Assembly (NCBI GenBank): GCA_021775795.1
Contig: JAJFHB010000026.1
Coordinates: 1-6,260 of the forward strand
Length of the DNA stretch: 6,260 nt
Direction: 5' to 3'
Origin: Hyphomicrobiales bacterium
GTDB taxonomy: Bacteria; Pseudomonadota; Alphaproteobacteria; Rhizobiales; JAJFHB01
The notes under the pieces were generated by a model. That model did no database searches. It saw only the letters and a list, made by a program, of their open reading frames with translations, and had not been told where the DNA came from. This document shows positions 1 through 6,260 of this stretch, piece after piece (the first letter of the stretch is position 1; the number at the start of each line of letters is the position of its first letter). The position numbers and the translations under genes are program-made.

Positions 1-2
1 CG

Positions 3-59
3 GGGCCTGATGTGTGGGCATGGGGCATGCTCTTCTTACAGGCAGCGAGGATATCGTGA
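3..59 (+). CDS. Possible 3' tail of an upstream gene (partial), overlapping the kinase start by 4 bases
   Basis: Frame 3 is open from the left edge and ends at TGA 57-59. It would give a C-terminal tail of 18 residues (GPDVWAWGMLFLQAARIS). Its stop forms a GTGA overlap with the proposed GTG start of the kinase at 56, a common arrangement for translationally coupled genes. The tail is too short to assign to any family. The other two frames could equally carry an upstream gene: frame 2 stops at 8-10 and frame 1 at 70-72. The choice of frame 3 is therefore inference from the overlap alone. Confidence 0.3.
   Translation, partial: GPDVWAWGMLFLQAARIS
47..51 (+). promoter_or_regulatory. Ribosome binding site that favours the GTG 56 start
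   Basis: GAGGA lies 4 bases upstream of GTG 56, in frame with the long kinase reading frame. The earlier in-frame candidates, GTG 14 and ATG 20, lie just after an in-frame TGA at 8-10 and have no comparable purine-rich site in front of them. The next ATG (83) also lacks one. The site is short, so this is a preference and not proof. Confidence 0.5.
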
Positions 60-3000
60 ACAACACGGCTGACGCGCTGGGTATGGCGTCGGACGAGACA
101 TCTGCAAGTGCTGCTCTGCGCGATCTGTCCTCGACGCAGAAGCTTCAGCGCGCCGCGGAAGTCCTGCAAGCAGTTACCAGCGAAGAACTCGGAGTGACCG
201 AGCGGGATGCCCATGTGGCACGTGCTCTGCTCGATGGCCTTGATGCGGCCTGTGCGGGCGTTGGACGCATCGTGGACGGCGACACGTGTTTGCATCTTGC
301 ATTGCAACGGCGCAACGAAGTGCTGCAGGAGGCTGCCCAGGTTGACCTGGAATACAGCGCCTGGTTCGCTCGTGTTCTCCAGGGTCAGGGCACAGTTATC
401 GGCGCCGATGGTGACGACAATCAAGACGATCCGTTGTTTGCCAAACTCGGTGCATTACGGTTGCTCGTCGAGCCCCTGGAAACCGCGCCGGGCCAGATCA
501 CCGGATTTCTGTTCGCTTCGGATTTCGCAGGCGTGGATGTTGAAACGCCGACGGTGCGTTTGTTTGTCGACACAATTGCGAATTGGTGTTCGCCGCCAGA
601 AGATGCCGGGGTGCAAGCAAAGGCTGCAGACCTTGACCTGGACTGGGGCGATGATCTCATCGTTACCGATGTGCCGGAAGATGAGCTTGAAGACCGCGGT
701 GCTGTTTGGAACGAAGCTGCTCAAAACGCTTCAGCAGATGGTTCTGCTGATGCCGAAGAACCGGCTGTCGCTCATGACGACTATGAGCTTTTCTCCTCTA
801 CAATTGAGCATATGGATCAGGGGCTTGTGGTCTATGACAGATCGCTTGCTATCCTCGCTGTAAACGGCCGTGCAAGCGAAATTTTAAAAACACCGCAAGG
901 CCTGCTTGTGTCGGGCAACAGCATGCTTGATGTGATCAGATTTTTTGCAAAACGCGGAGATTACGGTTCGGGGGATCCGGCTGACATTGTGCGAGAGAGG
1001 GTTGAGCAAGCGCTGTCGACCCGCGAGGATTATCGGGTGGACCGGCTCATCGAGGGCGGTGACACCATAGCCATTACACGCCGTCATGCAGGTAATGGCC
1101 GGTTCATTGCGACGTTTACAGATGTGACTGAATGGCGCGAAAGTGAACGTATTCTAGAGCAGAAATCCAAGCTGCTCAGTGTTGCTCTGGATTACGCGGA
1201 GCAGGGCCTCGTGGTCGCCGGTGAAGACCTTGTCATTCTGGCGTTCAACGAAAAGCTTGCATCCTTCCTTGATCTCTCCCCGCAGGCGCTCTGTGCGGGC
1301 AGCAGCATTCTCTCATTGCTTGAAGAATGGCTTATGGGTGAGACCGGTCCGCGGCGGTTGGATGGTTATGATGCCTCTCAGGTTATCGAGCTTGCTGCTC
1401 AGCGCTTACCCTTTGAGTTCACCGCTTACTGCCAGGACGATGTCATGTTGACCTGCCGCGGGCGCGGGCGCGATGACGGCAGTTACGTGCTTTCCTTCGA
1501 CGATGTGACGGCGTCCGAAATCGGTCGTCGGGAGATCGAGGCCAAGTCGGAATTTCTGGAGGCGACCGTCGAGCACATGGATCAGGGCCTGCTCGCCTTT
1601 GACCGTAATTTGAAGATGCTGTTTGCCAACGAACGGGCAAAGACGATGCTCGGTGTTCCCCATGAGTTTTTTGATCCGGGAAAAGATTTCACCGAGATCG
1701 TCCGGGAGGGAGCGGAACAGGGCGCTTATGGTGATGGGGCAGTGGAAGCGATCGTTGCCGCCACGCTGGTGCGGCTTGAGGAAGCGCAACCCTTTAGTTT
1801 TGAAGGGCGGTGCCCCGACGATGCAACGGCGTTGGTGCGTTGCCATCCAAGGCCTGAGGGCGGTTTTGTTTTTACCTTCACGGACATCACTTCTTCGAAG
1901 AACCAGCAAAACGCCCTGACGCTTGTAACTGATGAGTTGCGAACCAAGAGTGTTCAACTTGATTCTGCCTTCTCCAGCATGTCTCAGGGTCTGGCGATGT
2001 TTGATGCGGACCAAAAGCTGGTGGTCTGTAATCCCCGTTATCTGGAGTTGTATGACCTGCCCTCAAGGTTCGGCAGGCCGGGCACGGAACTTGCCGTGAT
2101 CATGCGCCAGAACACGGTGTTTGATAATGGCCTGACTTATGAAGAGGCCGTCAAACGGCGTTATGAACTCTCGCGCAACCGGGTGAGGTATGTAGAAGAG
2201 GGAGCCCTGGCGACGGGGCGAGTCATCGAGATACTTCATGAGCCCCTTGCGGATGGCGGATGGCTTGGGTTGTTTACGGACATTACGGAGCGTAAGGGAC
2301 AGGAACTCGCTCTGCGTGAAGCCTCTGAGCGGCTCGAACAGAAATCGCAACAACTTGAATCTGTGTTCGACAACATGGTGCAGGGCGTTGTGGTGTTTGA
2401 TGCGGATACAAGGTTGGTTATGTGCAACCAGCGATACGCCGAGTTGTTCCAACTGCCGGAACACCTGACCATTGCCGGCGCAGAACTGCGGGAGATGTGC
2501 ACCTATTGTGTTGATAAGGGGTATGAAGGCGATCCGGAGAACCTGACCGAGGACCGCATCGCGCTTGCTTTGCAGCGGGAGCCGGCCGAGTTCAAGATGC
2601 AGATGGCCAACGGCCGCACCATACATGCCATCCACGAACCGGTGGATGACGGCGGTTCCATTGCGGTCTATCTGGATGTGACGGAGCAGGAAGAGGCCGA
2701 ACAGCAGCTTCGTGACTATGCCGCCCAGCTTGAGCGCCAGCAAAATGTGCTTGAAACCATCATGGCGAATATCGATCAGGGTGTGAGCCTTATCGATGCT
2801 GACATGACGGTTCAGGTGATGACCGCCCGGGGCATGGAGTTGCTCGAGTTTCCGCCGGACGAGCTGACACCAGGAGACAATCTGGAAGCATTCTTCCGTT
2901 ACAATGCCGGTCGAGGTGAGTACGGAGAAGGTGACATTGACGAACAGGTGGCCGAGCGGATGGAGCTTGCCCGCAAGTTCGAGCCTCACCGTTTTCAGCG

Positions 3001-4279
3001 CACCCGGCCCGATGGAACGACCATTGAAGTCTGGGGGACGCCGCTCAAGGATGGCACAGGCTTTGTGACCACTTATTCTGACGTGACCGAGGCGAAACAG
3101 CGCGAAGCGGAAATTATCGCCCTCTCAGAGCAGTTGAAACAAGCGAATATTCAGCTTGATGCAGCGTTTAACAGCATGGACCAGGGGCTCGCGATGTTCG
3201 ATGAGAACCAGGCTCTGGTTGTGCGGAACAAACGCTACCTGGAAATATTCAGTTTGCCTGATGAATTTGCTCAAGCTGGTGCGTCAATCAAAGACATCAC
3301 AGAATACAGCATCAAACTTGGAATGGAGAGTGATCCGGAGAATATCGTCGAACGCCGTACTGCCGTTGCCCGCAGCCGCGAGCGCGTGGTGTTTCAGCGG
3401 TCCTTCACGGACGGCCGGACGATTGAAATCATACATGAACCTCTGCCGGACGGCGGATCGCTAGCGCTCTATCTGGATGTGACCGAGCGGGTTGTCGCAA
3501 ACCGCAGACTGCGCGAATACACAAGCCGTCTGGAGGCTTCAAACCGGGAGCTTCAGGATTTCGCCTACGTCGCCTCCCATGATTTGCAGGAGCCCTTGCG
3601 CAAGATTGAGGCATTTGGAGACAGATTGTTCCGCAAGTGCGGCGAAAGGCTTGGTGAAGACGGCAGGTTGTATGTGAATCGCATGCAGGATTCAGCCAGC
3701 AGGTTGCGTACCCTGATCAACGATATGCTCGATTATTCCCGCGTAACAACAACGGCCAAACCCTATGTTTCGGTCGATCTGTCCAAACAAATGGGACAGG
3801 TGCTGGCGGATCTCGAGACCACGATCGAAGAGGCAGGTGGTGTGGTGGAGTATGATGACCTGCCGGTGCTGGAGGCAGATGAAAGCCAGATGCGTCAACT
3901 GGCGATGAATCTGATCACAAATGCCCTCAAATTCAGAAAACCGGAAGTGCCGCCAAAGATCTGCATAAGCTCTCGTGAGATCCCTGATCCGAACGATAGC
4001 GAGGCAAGCGATGGTTGGTGTGAAATCAGCTTTGCAGACAACGGTATCGGTTTTTCGAACAAATATGCTGATCGTATTTTCACTATATTCCAGCGCCTGC
4101 ATTCGCGCTCAAGTTATGAGGGTACCGGCATTGGCCTTGCCACCTGCCGCAAGATTGCCGAGCGGCACGGCGGAGAAATTGAAGCAGACGGCGCGCCTGG
4201 TGAAGGCGCAACGTTCCGCATCCGCTTGCCTTTGAAGCAGGAAAAAGAATTCACCGATGCGGCGGATCAAGTTGCCTGA
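56..4279 (+). CDS. Soluble multi-PAS sensor histidine kinase: GAF-like, 7 x PAS_7, HisKA, HATPase_c
   Basis: This gene encodes a cytoplasmic sensor kinase of about 1407 residues, numbered from GTG 56; a GTG 14 start would add 14. Residues about 40-177 resemble a divergent GAF domain, and 178-245 form an acidic linker. Seven PAS_7-type domains follow, with signature motifs (MDQGL or variants) at 253, 380, 508, 642, 774, 906 and 1041. Each ends in a DVT or DIT motif (356, 483, 610, 742, 874, 1009, 1141), then mostly a charged helical linker. The HisKA domain has H1175 in SHDLQEPLRK as the predicted autophosphorylation site. HATPase_c has an N box (NLITNALKF, N1285/N1289), G1 (DNGIGF, 1328) and G2 (GTGIGL, 1356), so ATP binding looks intact. 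No membrane segment, signal peptide or receiver domain is seen, so phosphate must pass to a separate protein. Signal and partner are unknown. The kinase call is firm; the GAF call is tentative. Confidence 0.95.
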   Translation: MNNTADALGMASDETSASAALRDLSSTQKLQRAAEVLQAVTSEELGVTERDAHVARALLDGLDAACAGVGRIVDGDTCLHLALQRRNEVLQEAAQVDLEYSAWFARVLQGQGTVIGADGDDNQDDPLFAKLGALRLLVEPLETAPGQITGFLFASDFAGVDVETPTVRLFVDTIANWCSPPEDAGVQAKAADLDLDWGDDLIVTDVPEDELEDRGAVWNEAAQNASADGSADAEEPAVAHDDYELFSSTIEHMDQGLVVYDRSLAILAVNGRASEILKTPQGLLVSGNSMLDVIRFFAKRGDYGSGDPADIVRERVEQALSTREDYRVDRLIEGGDTIAITRRHAGNGRFIATFTDVTEWRESERILEQKSKLLSVALDYAEQGLVVAGEDLVILAFNEKLASFLDLSPQALCAGSSILSLLEEWLMGETGPRRLDGYDASQVIELAAQRLPFEFTAYCQDDVMLTCRGRGRDDGSYVLSFDDVTASEIGRREIEAKSEFLEATVEHMDQGLLAFDRNLKMLFANERAKTMLGVPHEFFDPGKDFTEIVREGAEQGAYGDGAVEAIVAATLVRLEEAQPFSFEGRCPDDATALVRCHPRPEGGFVFTFTDITSSKNQQNALTLVTDELRTKSVQLDSAFSSMSQGLAMFDADQKLVVCNPRYLELYDLPSRFGRPGTELAVIMRQNTVFDNGLTYEEAVKRRYELSRNRVRYVEEGALATGRVIEILHEPLADGGWLGLFTDITERKGQELALREASERLEQKSQQLESVFDNMVQGVVVFDADTRLVMCNQRYAELFQLPEHLTIAGAELREMCTYCVDKGYEGDPENLTEDRIALALQREPAEFKMQMANGRTIHAIHEPVDDGGSIAVYLDVTEQEEAEQQLRDYAAQLERQQNVLETIMANIDQGVSLIDADMTVQVMTARGMELLEFPPDELTPGDNLEAFFRYNAGRGEYGEGDIDEQVAERMELARKFEPHRFQRTRPDGTTIEVWGTPLKDGTGFVTTYSDVTEAKQREAEIIALSEQLKQANIQLDAAFNSMDQGLAMFDENQALVVRNKRYLEIFSLPDEFAQAGASIKDITEYSIKLGMESDPENIVERRTAVARSRERVVFQRSFTDGRTIEIIHEPLPDGGSLALYLDVTERVVANRRLREYTSRLEASNRELQDFAYVASHDLQEPLRKIEAFGDRLFRKCGERLGEDGRLYVNRMQDSASRLRTLINDMLDYSRVTTTAKPYVSVDLSKQMGQVLADLETTIEEAGGVVEYDDLPVLEADESQMRQLAMNLITNALKFRKPEVPPKICISSREIPDPNDSEASDGWCEISFADNGIGFSNKYADRIFTIFQRLHSRSSYEGTGIGLATCRKIAERHGGEIEADGAPGEGATFRIRLPLKQEKEFTDAADQVA
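788..3490 (+). repeat. Seven-copy tandem PAS_7 domain array within the kinase gene
   Basis: Seven diverged copies of about 127-135 codons (residues about 245-1145) repeat the same plan: a short helix, an (M/I)xQG signature, a central variable part, and a closing F/Y-T/L-D-(V/I)-T strand. Two classes can be read by eye. Copies 4, 5 and 7 share an R-x-I-x-x-x-HEP-x-x-DGG motif (His at 728, 860, 1127). Copies 1, 3 and 6 instead have a G-x-Y-G-x-G motif in mid-domain. Copy 2 is the most diverged: its signature reads YAEQGLVV and lacks the usual Phe-Asp after it. DNA identity between copies is low, so the duplications are old. Confidence 0.85.
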
Positions 4280-4303
4280 GGCGTGCTTCAGGCCTTGATC
4301 TGC
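4262..4303. terminator. Long imperfect hairpin spanning both convergent gene ends (possible bidirectional terminator)
   Basis: Outer arms GATCAAG (4265-4271) and CTTGATC (4294-4300) pair over 7 bases. Inner arms GCCTGAGG (4274-4281) and CTTCAGGC (4286-4293) pair over 8 bases with one G-U, around a CGTG loop. A two-base bulge (TT, 4272-4273) separates the two stems, and three more pairs (one G-U) extend the base to 4262-4303. The kinase stop (4277-4279) and the macrodomain stop (4288-4290, minus strand) lie opposite each other in the stem. Neither side has the T-run of a classical intrinsic terminator. It may block transcription from both sides or protect 3' ends; the structure is visible, the role is inferred. 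Confidence 0.5.
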
Positions 4304-4806
4304 AAAATCGCTGCATTGTGAAATTCCACGGCGGCCTGATCAAAACAGCAGAAGATCACTTGCTTGATGTCTGGGTTTGCGGCGACAAAGTCATAGACTT
4401 CGTGAACGGCGATTTCCGCTGCCCGTTGTTTTGGAAAACCATAGACGCCTGTTGAAATGGACGGAAAGGCGATGGTTTGCGCGCCGTGATCACGTGCCAG
4501 GACAAGAGATCGCCGATAACAGCTCGCCAGCAGTTCATCTTCGTTGTGAGTGCCGCCATTCCACACCGGGCCTACGGTGTGGATTACATGTCCTGACGGC
4601 AGATTGAAGCCGGGGGTGATCTTGGCGTCGCCGGTTTCGCAGCCGTTCAGCGCACGGCAGGTGGCAAGAAGCGCTGGTCCGGCAGCCCGATGGATGGCGC
4701 CATCGACACCACCGCCTCCAAGCAGACTTGCGTTTGCCGCATTCACAATCGCATCGACATCAAGCGTCGTGATGTCGGCCTGGATAACTTGGAGGCGCGA
4801 CGCCAT
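4288..4806 (-). CDS. ymdB: Macrodomain O-acetyl-ADP-ribose deacetylase / ADP-ribosyl hydrolase (YmdB/MacroD type)
   Basis: The 172-residue protein is a single macrodomain. Family enzymes hydrolyse O-acetyl-ADP-ribose (a sirtuin product) and can remove mono-ADP-ribose from acidic residues on proteins; E. coli YmdB also modulates RNase III. The hallmarks are all present: QADIT (9-13), NAAN (22-25), [14 protein letters not shown] (30-43), the HTVGPVW strand (76-82) and the phosphate loop SISTGVYGF (116-124). N25 and D35 fall at the same positions as the key Asn and Asp I recall for E. coli YmdB, so the enzyme should be active. Length is normal and no signal peptide is seen, so it is cytoplasmic. 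ATG 4806 lies 6 bases after the racemase stop with only a weak ribosome site, which suggests translational coupling. Its stop lies 8 bases from that of the convergent kinase gene. The exact substrate is not decided by sequence. Confidence 0.93.
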   Translation of the reverse strand: MASRLQVIQADITTLDVDAIVNAANASLLGGGGVDGAIHRAAGPALLATCRALNGCETGDAKITPGFNLPSGHVIHTVGPVWNGGTHNEDELLASCYRRSLVLARDHGAQTIAFPSISTGVYGFPKQRAAEIAVHEVYDFVAANPDIKQVIFCCFDQAAVEFHNAAILQIKA

Positions 4807-4812
4807 GGTCCG

Positions 4813-5610
4813 TCAATCGATCTGAAGCTCAAACAGTTTGCCGAACTCGGGCCGCTCGTCGCGGACACCCGCCAGGCGCAGACAATGCCAGGCCATGGCG
4901 TGGTTGGAAGAGGTGACCGGTATCCCGGTTTCGGTTTCAATGTCGCGCGCAAATTCGGCAAGCCGTACGCTGGTGCAGGAGACAAAAAGGGCATCTATGG
5001 GTGAAGCTTTGCGCACCTGCTCCACAGCGTTGAGCAGAGAGTTTTTTGAAATGCGAGACACTTTGTTGTCGTCTTCCTCATTGAAGGAGGCGAACACGGG
5101 AACCTCGAAGCCCTTATTCTCGATGTACTCGCGCACCACCGCATTTACGTCTTCCCGGTAGGGCGTAATCACACCGATACGCCGGGCGCCGAAGGCGCGG
5201 AATGCTGCGAAGGCGCTGGTTATCGGCGTTGTGCAGGCAACTTCAGGGCGGGCGCTGAGAATGCGTTGGAAGACTTTCTCCTCGCCGATTACCATTGATG
5301 CCGATGTGCAGCCGAAAGCCACGACATCAAGTTCTGCACCTGGCAGTATGACGCCGGTGCAGTCTTCAATCTTGTCTTCCATGGCCCGCAGCGTATCCGG
5401 CGTGATGACATTGGAATTCCATATGCGGCTCTCATAAAAAGCGACGCCCGGCATGTCGAGGAGGGTGCGGAATTCATGCTCCATCGTGTGATCGCTTGCC
5501 AGCACGATCACCCCAATGGCCGCACGCTCTGCAATCCCGCCGTCCATTTCGTAGGGCAGATGATTGAGGGTTAGCATTGGTGAAGTGTCAGCAGTTGCCG
5601 CGTCACTCAT
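4813..5610 (-). CDS. Asp/Glu racemase superfamily protein (maleate isomerase / EutA-like)
   Basis: The 265-residue protein belongs to the Asp/Glu racemase, maleate cis-trans isomerase and arylmalonate decarboxylase superfamily. These enzymes move protons or isomerise bonds with two cysteines and no cofactor. Both cysteines are present in family context: C101 in AFGCTSAS and C212 in FVSCTSVR. Other family blocks are TTPITSA (127-133), RRIGVITPYREDVN (143-156) and TSSNHAMAWH (233-242). The C-terminal block resembles EutA of ectoine-utilisation clusters, but no other eut gene is in view, so the substrate is left open. ATG 5610 was chosen because AAAAGGAG stands 6 bases before it; ATG 5616 directly abuts that site, and a longer frame from 5739 would run into the dehydrogenase gene. 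It lies 41 bases after the DadA-like gene and 6 before the macrodomain gene, suggesting one operon. The pairing with a D-amino-acid dehydrogenase suggests it interconverts enantiomers or isomers in a catabolic route; this is inference. Confidence 0.88.
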   Translation of the reverse strand: MSDAATADTSPMLTLNHLPYEMDGGIAERAAIGVIVLASDHTMEHEFRTLLDMPGVAFYESRIWNSNVITPDTLRAMEDKIEDCTGVILPGAELDVVAFGCTSASMVIGEEKVFQRILSARPEVACTTPITSAFAAFRAFGARRIGVITPYREDVNAVVREYIENKGFEVPVFASFNEEDDNKVSRISKNSLLNAVEQVRKASPIDALFVSCTSVRLAEFARDIETETGIPVTSSNHAMAWHCLRLAGVRDERPEFGKLFELQID

Positions 5611-5616
5611 GTTCAT

Positions 5617-5624
5617 CTCCTTTT
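5617..5624 (-). promoter_or_regulatory. Strong ribosome binding site of the racemase gene
   Basis: Read on the minus strand the sequence is AAAAGGAG, with GGAG ending 6 bases before ATG 5610. It sits in the 41-base gap after the dehydrogenase stop and decides the racemase start in favour of the second of two closely spaced ATGs (5616 and 5610). Confidence 0.8.
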
Positions 5625-5651
5625 CGCTTTCCGCCCGTCCGGTCCCGGCTT

Positions 5652-6260
5652 CTAGGCTGTAAGCAACATTCCGTCCAAATCTATTGCCGGCGTCTTTCCG
5701 GCAATCAGATCCGCTGTGATCCGCGCCGAACCGTGGCACATGGTCCAGCCCATATGCCCCTGTCCAGCATTGTACCAGAGATTTTTGTGGGCGCCCTGTC
5801 CGAAAATCGGTGTGCCCTCAGGCGTCATTGGCCGCAGTCCTGCCCAATATGTGGGTTGTGTGTAATCTCCGCCATTGGGGAAAAGCGACTTCGCAACTGC
5901 AAACATCTGATTGAAATCAGATTTCCGGTGGGTCGTGGAATAGCCGGAAAACTCGGCTGTTGCCGTCAACCGCATGCGATCGCCAAGCGGGCAGTAGGCA
6001 ACGAGATTTTCCTCATCCACACCACCGAGTACTGGTGGCTGGTGATTGGCGTCAACGGGAATGGTGACCGAATATCCCTTAACCGGATATATGGGCAGAA
6101 CAACGCCCAGTTGCCTGGCAAATTTGGGCGCATAAACGCCGAGGCAGAGAACGAATATGTCAGCGTCGAGCTCGCCCTTATCCGTAACGGCGTGCGTGAC
6201 CTTGCCGCCTTCCTGCCGAAAACCATTAAGAGTTTCCCGGAAGCGGAATTTTACACCGCG
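5652..6260 (-). CDS. dadA: D-amino-acid dehydrogenase (DadA-like), C-terminal half, 5' end beyond the right edge
   Basis: The frame is open from the right edge to TAG 5652-5654 and gives 202 residues, roughly the C-terminal half of a family of about 415-430 residues. DadA is an FAD enzyme of the DAO family that oxidises D-amino acids to 2-oxo acids and ammonia, passing electrons to the respiratory chain at the inner membrane. The visible blocks match E. coli DadA as I know it: GVKFRF near the edge, YPVKGYSVTIP (nt about 6060-6090), a YWAGLRPMTPEGTP block (nt about 5810-5850), and NLWYNAGQGHMGWTM followed by GSARITADLIAGK near the C-terminus. The N-terminal FAD-binding glycine motif is off the edge. 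The protein ends soon after the IDLDG segment, shorter than E. coli DadA. An internal GTG at 6020 is not the start, because homology continues upstream of it. It is the first gene in view of the leftward operon; other DAO-family oxidases remain possible. Confidence 0.9.
   Translation of the reverse strand, partial: RGVKFRFRETLNGFRQEGGKVTHAVTDKGELDADIFVLCLGVYAPKFARQLGVVLPIYPVKGYSVTIPVDANHQPPVLGGVDEENLVAYCPLGDRMRLTATAEFSGYSTTHRKSDFNQMFAVAKSLFPNGGDYTQPTYWAGLRPMTPEGTPIFGQGAHKNLWYNAGQGHMGWTMCHGSARITADLIAGKTPAIDLDGMLLTA

Noticed and set aside
14..55. Kinase start at GTG 14 or ATG 20
   Set aside because: No convincing ribosome site precedes either, while GTG 56 has GAGGA at 4 bases. Not excluded, since the N-terminal residues carry no domain that would settle it.
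1406..2014. A 202-codon open frame on the minus strand opposite PAS copies 2-4
   Set aside because: Same reasoning: an antisense shadow of the PAS-coding strand, with no ribosome site or family motif.
2063..2989. A 308-codon open frame on the minus strand inside the kinase gene
   Set aside because: It lies wholly opposite PAS copies 4-6, whose protein is clearly conserved. The antisense translation has no recognisable domain and is explained by the codon pattern of a GC-leaning gene.
4301..4310. U-tract for a classical intrinsic terminator after the shared hairpin
   Set aside because: The plus strand continues TGCAAAATCG and the minus strand is GC-rich after the stem, so there is no T-run on either side.
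5611..5739. N-terminal extension of the racemase to 5739
   Set aside because: It would overlap the conserved C-terminus of the DadA-like protein, has no family counterpart, and ignores the strong AAAAGGAG site before ATG 5610.
5652..6020. The dehydrogenase frame read as a complete short gene starting at GTG 6020
   Set aside because: DadA-like sequence (the YPVKGYSVTIP block and the segment before it) continues without a stop to the right edge, so the gene is truncated by the window and not short.
1..6260. CRISPR array, tRNA, rRNA, IS element or phage/defence module
   Set aside because: No short regularly spaced DNA repeats, cloverleaf pattern, transposase motifs or terminal inverted repeats were seen. 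The only repeats are the old protein-level PAS duplications. The macrodomain is of the housekeeping YmdB/MacroD type, with no ADP-ribosyltransferase toxin next to it.

Overview
The window looks like a piece of a moderately GC-rich alphaproteobacterial chromosome (Hyphomicrobiales or a relative). This rests on protein style only: tandem PAS_7 domains carrying the MDQGLxxFD signature, a DadA/racemase pair, and GC-leaning codon choice. No marker gene is present, so the placement is tentative. The window is almost fully coding, and no gene-free stretch approaches 300 bases.

Left two thirds, plus strand: one very large gene (56-4279) encodes a soluble sensor histidine kinase of about 1407 residues. 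It has a GAF-like N-terminus, an acidic linker, seven consecutive PAS_7-type domains, and a HisKA plus HATPase_c core. No membrane segment and no receiver domain is visible. It probably starts at GTG 56 behind a GAGGA ribosome site. A GTGA overlap there may couple it to an upstream gene of which only the last residues are in view.

Right third, minus strand, reading leftwards from the right edge: the C-terminal half of a DadA-like D-amino-acid dehydrogenase, an Asp/Glu racemase-superfamily enzyme (maleate isomerase/EutA-like, two catalytic cysteines), and a YmdB/MacroD-type macrodomain ADP-ribosyl hydrolase. The spacings are 41 and 6 bases, so the three look like one operon whose promoter lies outside the window. 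The first two enzymes suggest turnover of an amino acid or a related chiral acid through a D-isomer to a keto acid. The macrodomain is an unexpected partner.

The kinase and the operon converge with 8 bases between their stop codons. A long imperfect inverted repeat (4262-4303) covers both gene ends, so the two TGA stops sit opposite each other in the same stem. The macrodomain gene is also in the same reading frame as the racemase, separated only by a TGA followed by C, a leaky stop context. I see no phage, IS element, CRISPR array, tRNA or rRNA, and no clear new defence or mobile system. The best leads are the two-class PAS array, the shared-stop hairpin, and the racemase-macrodomain junction.
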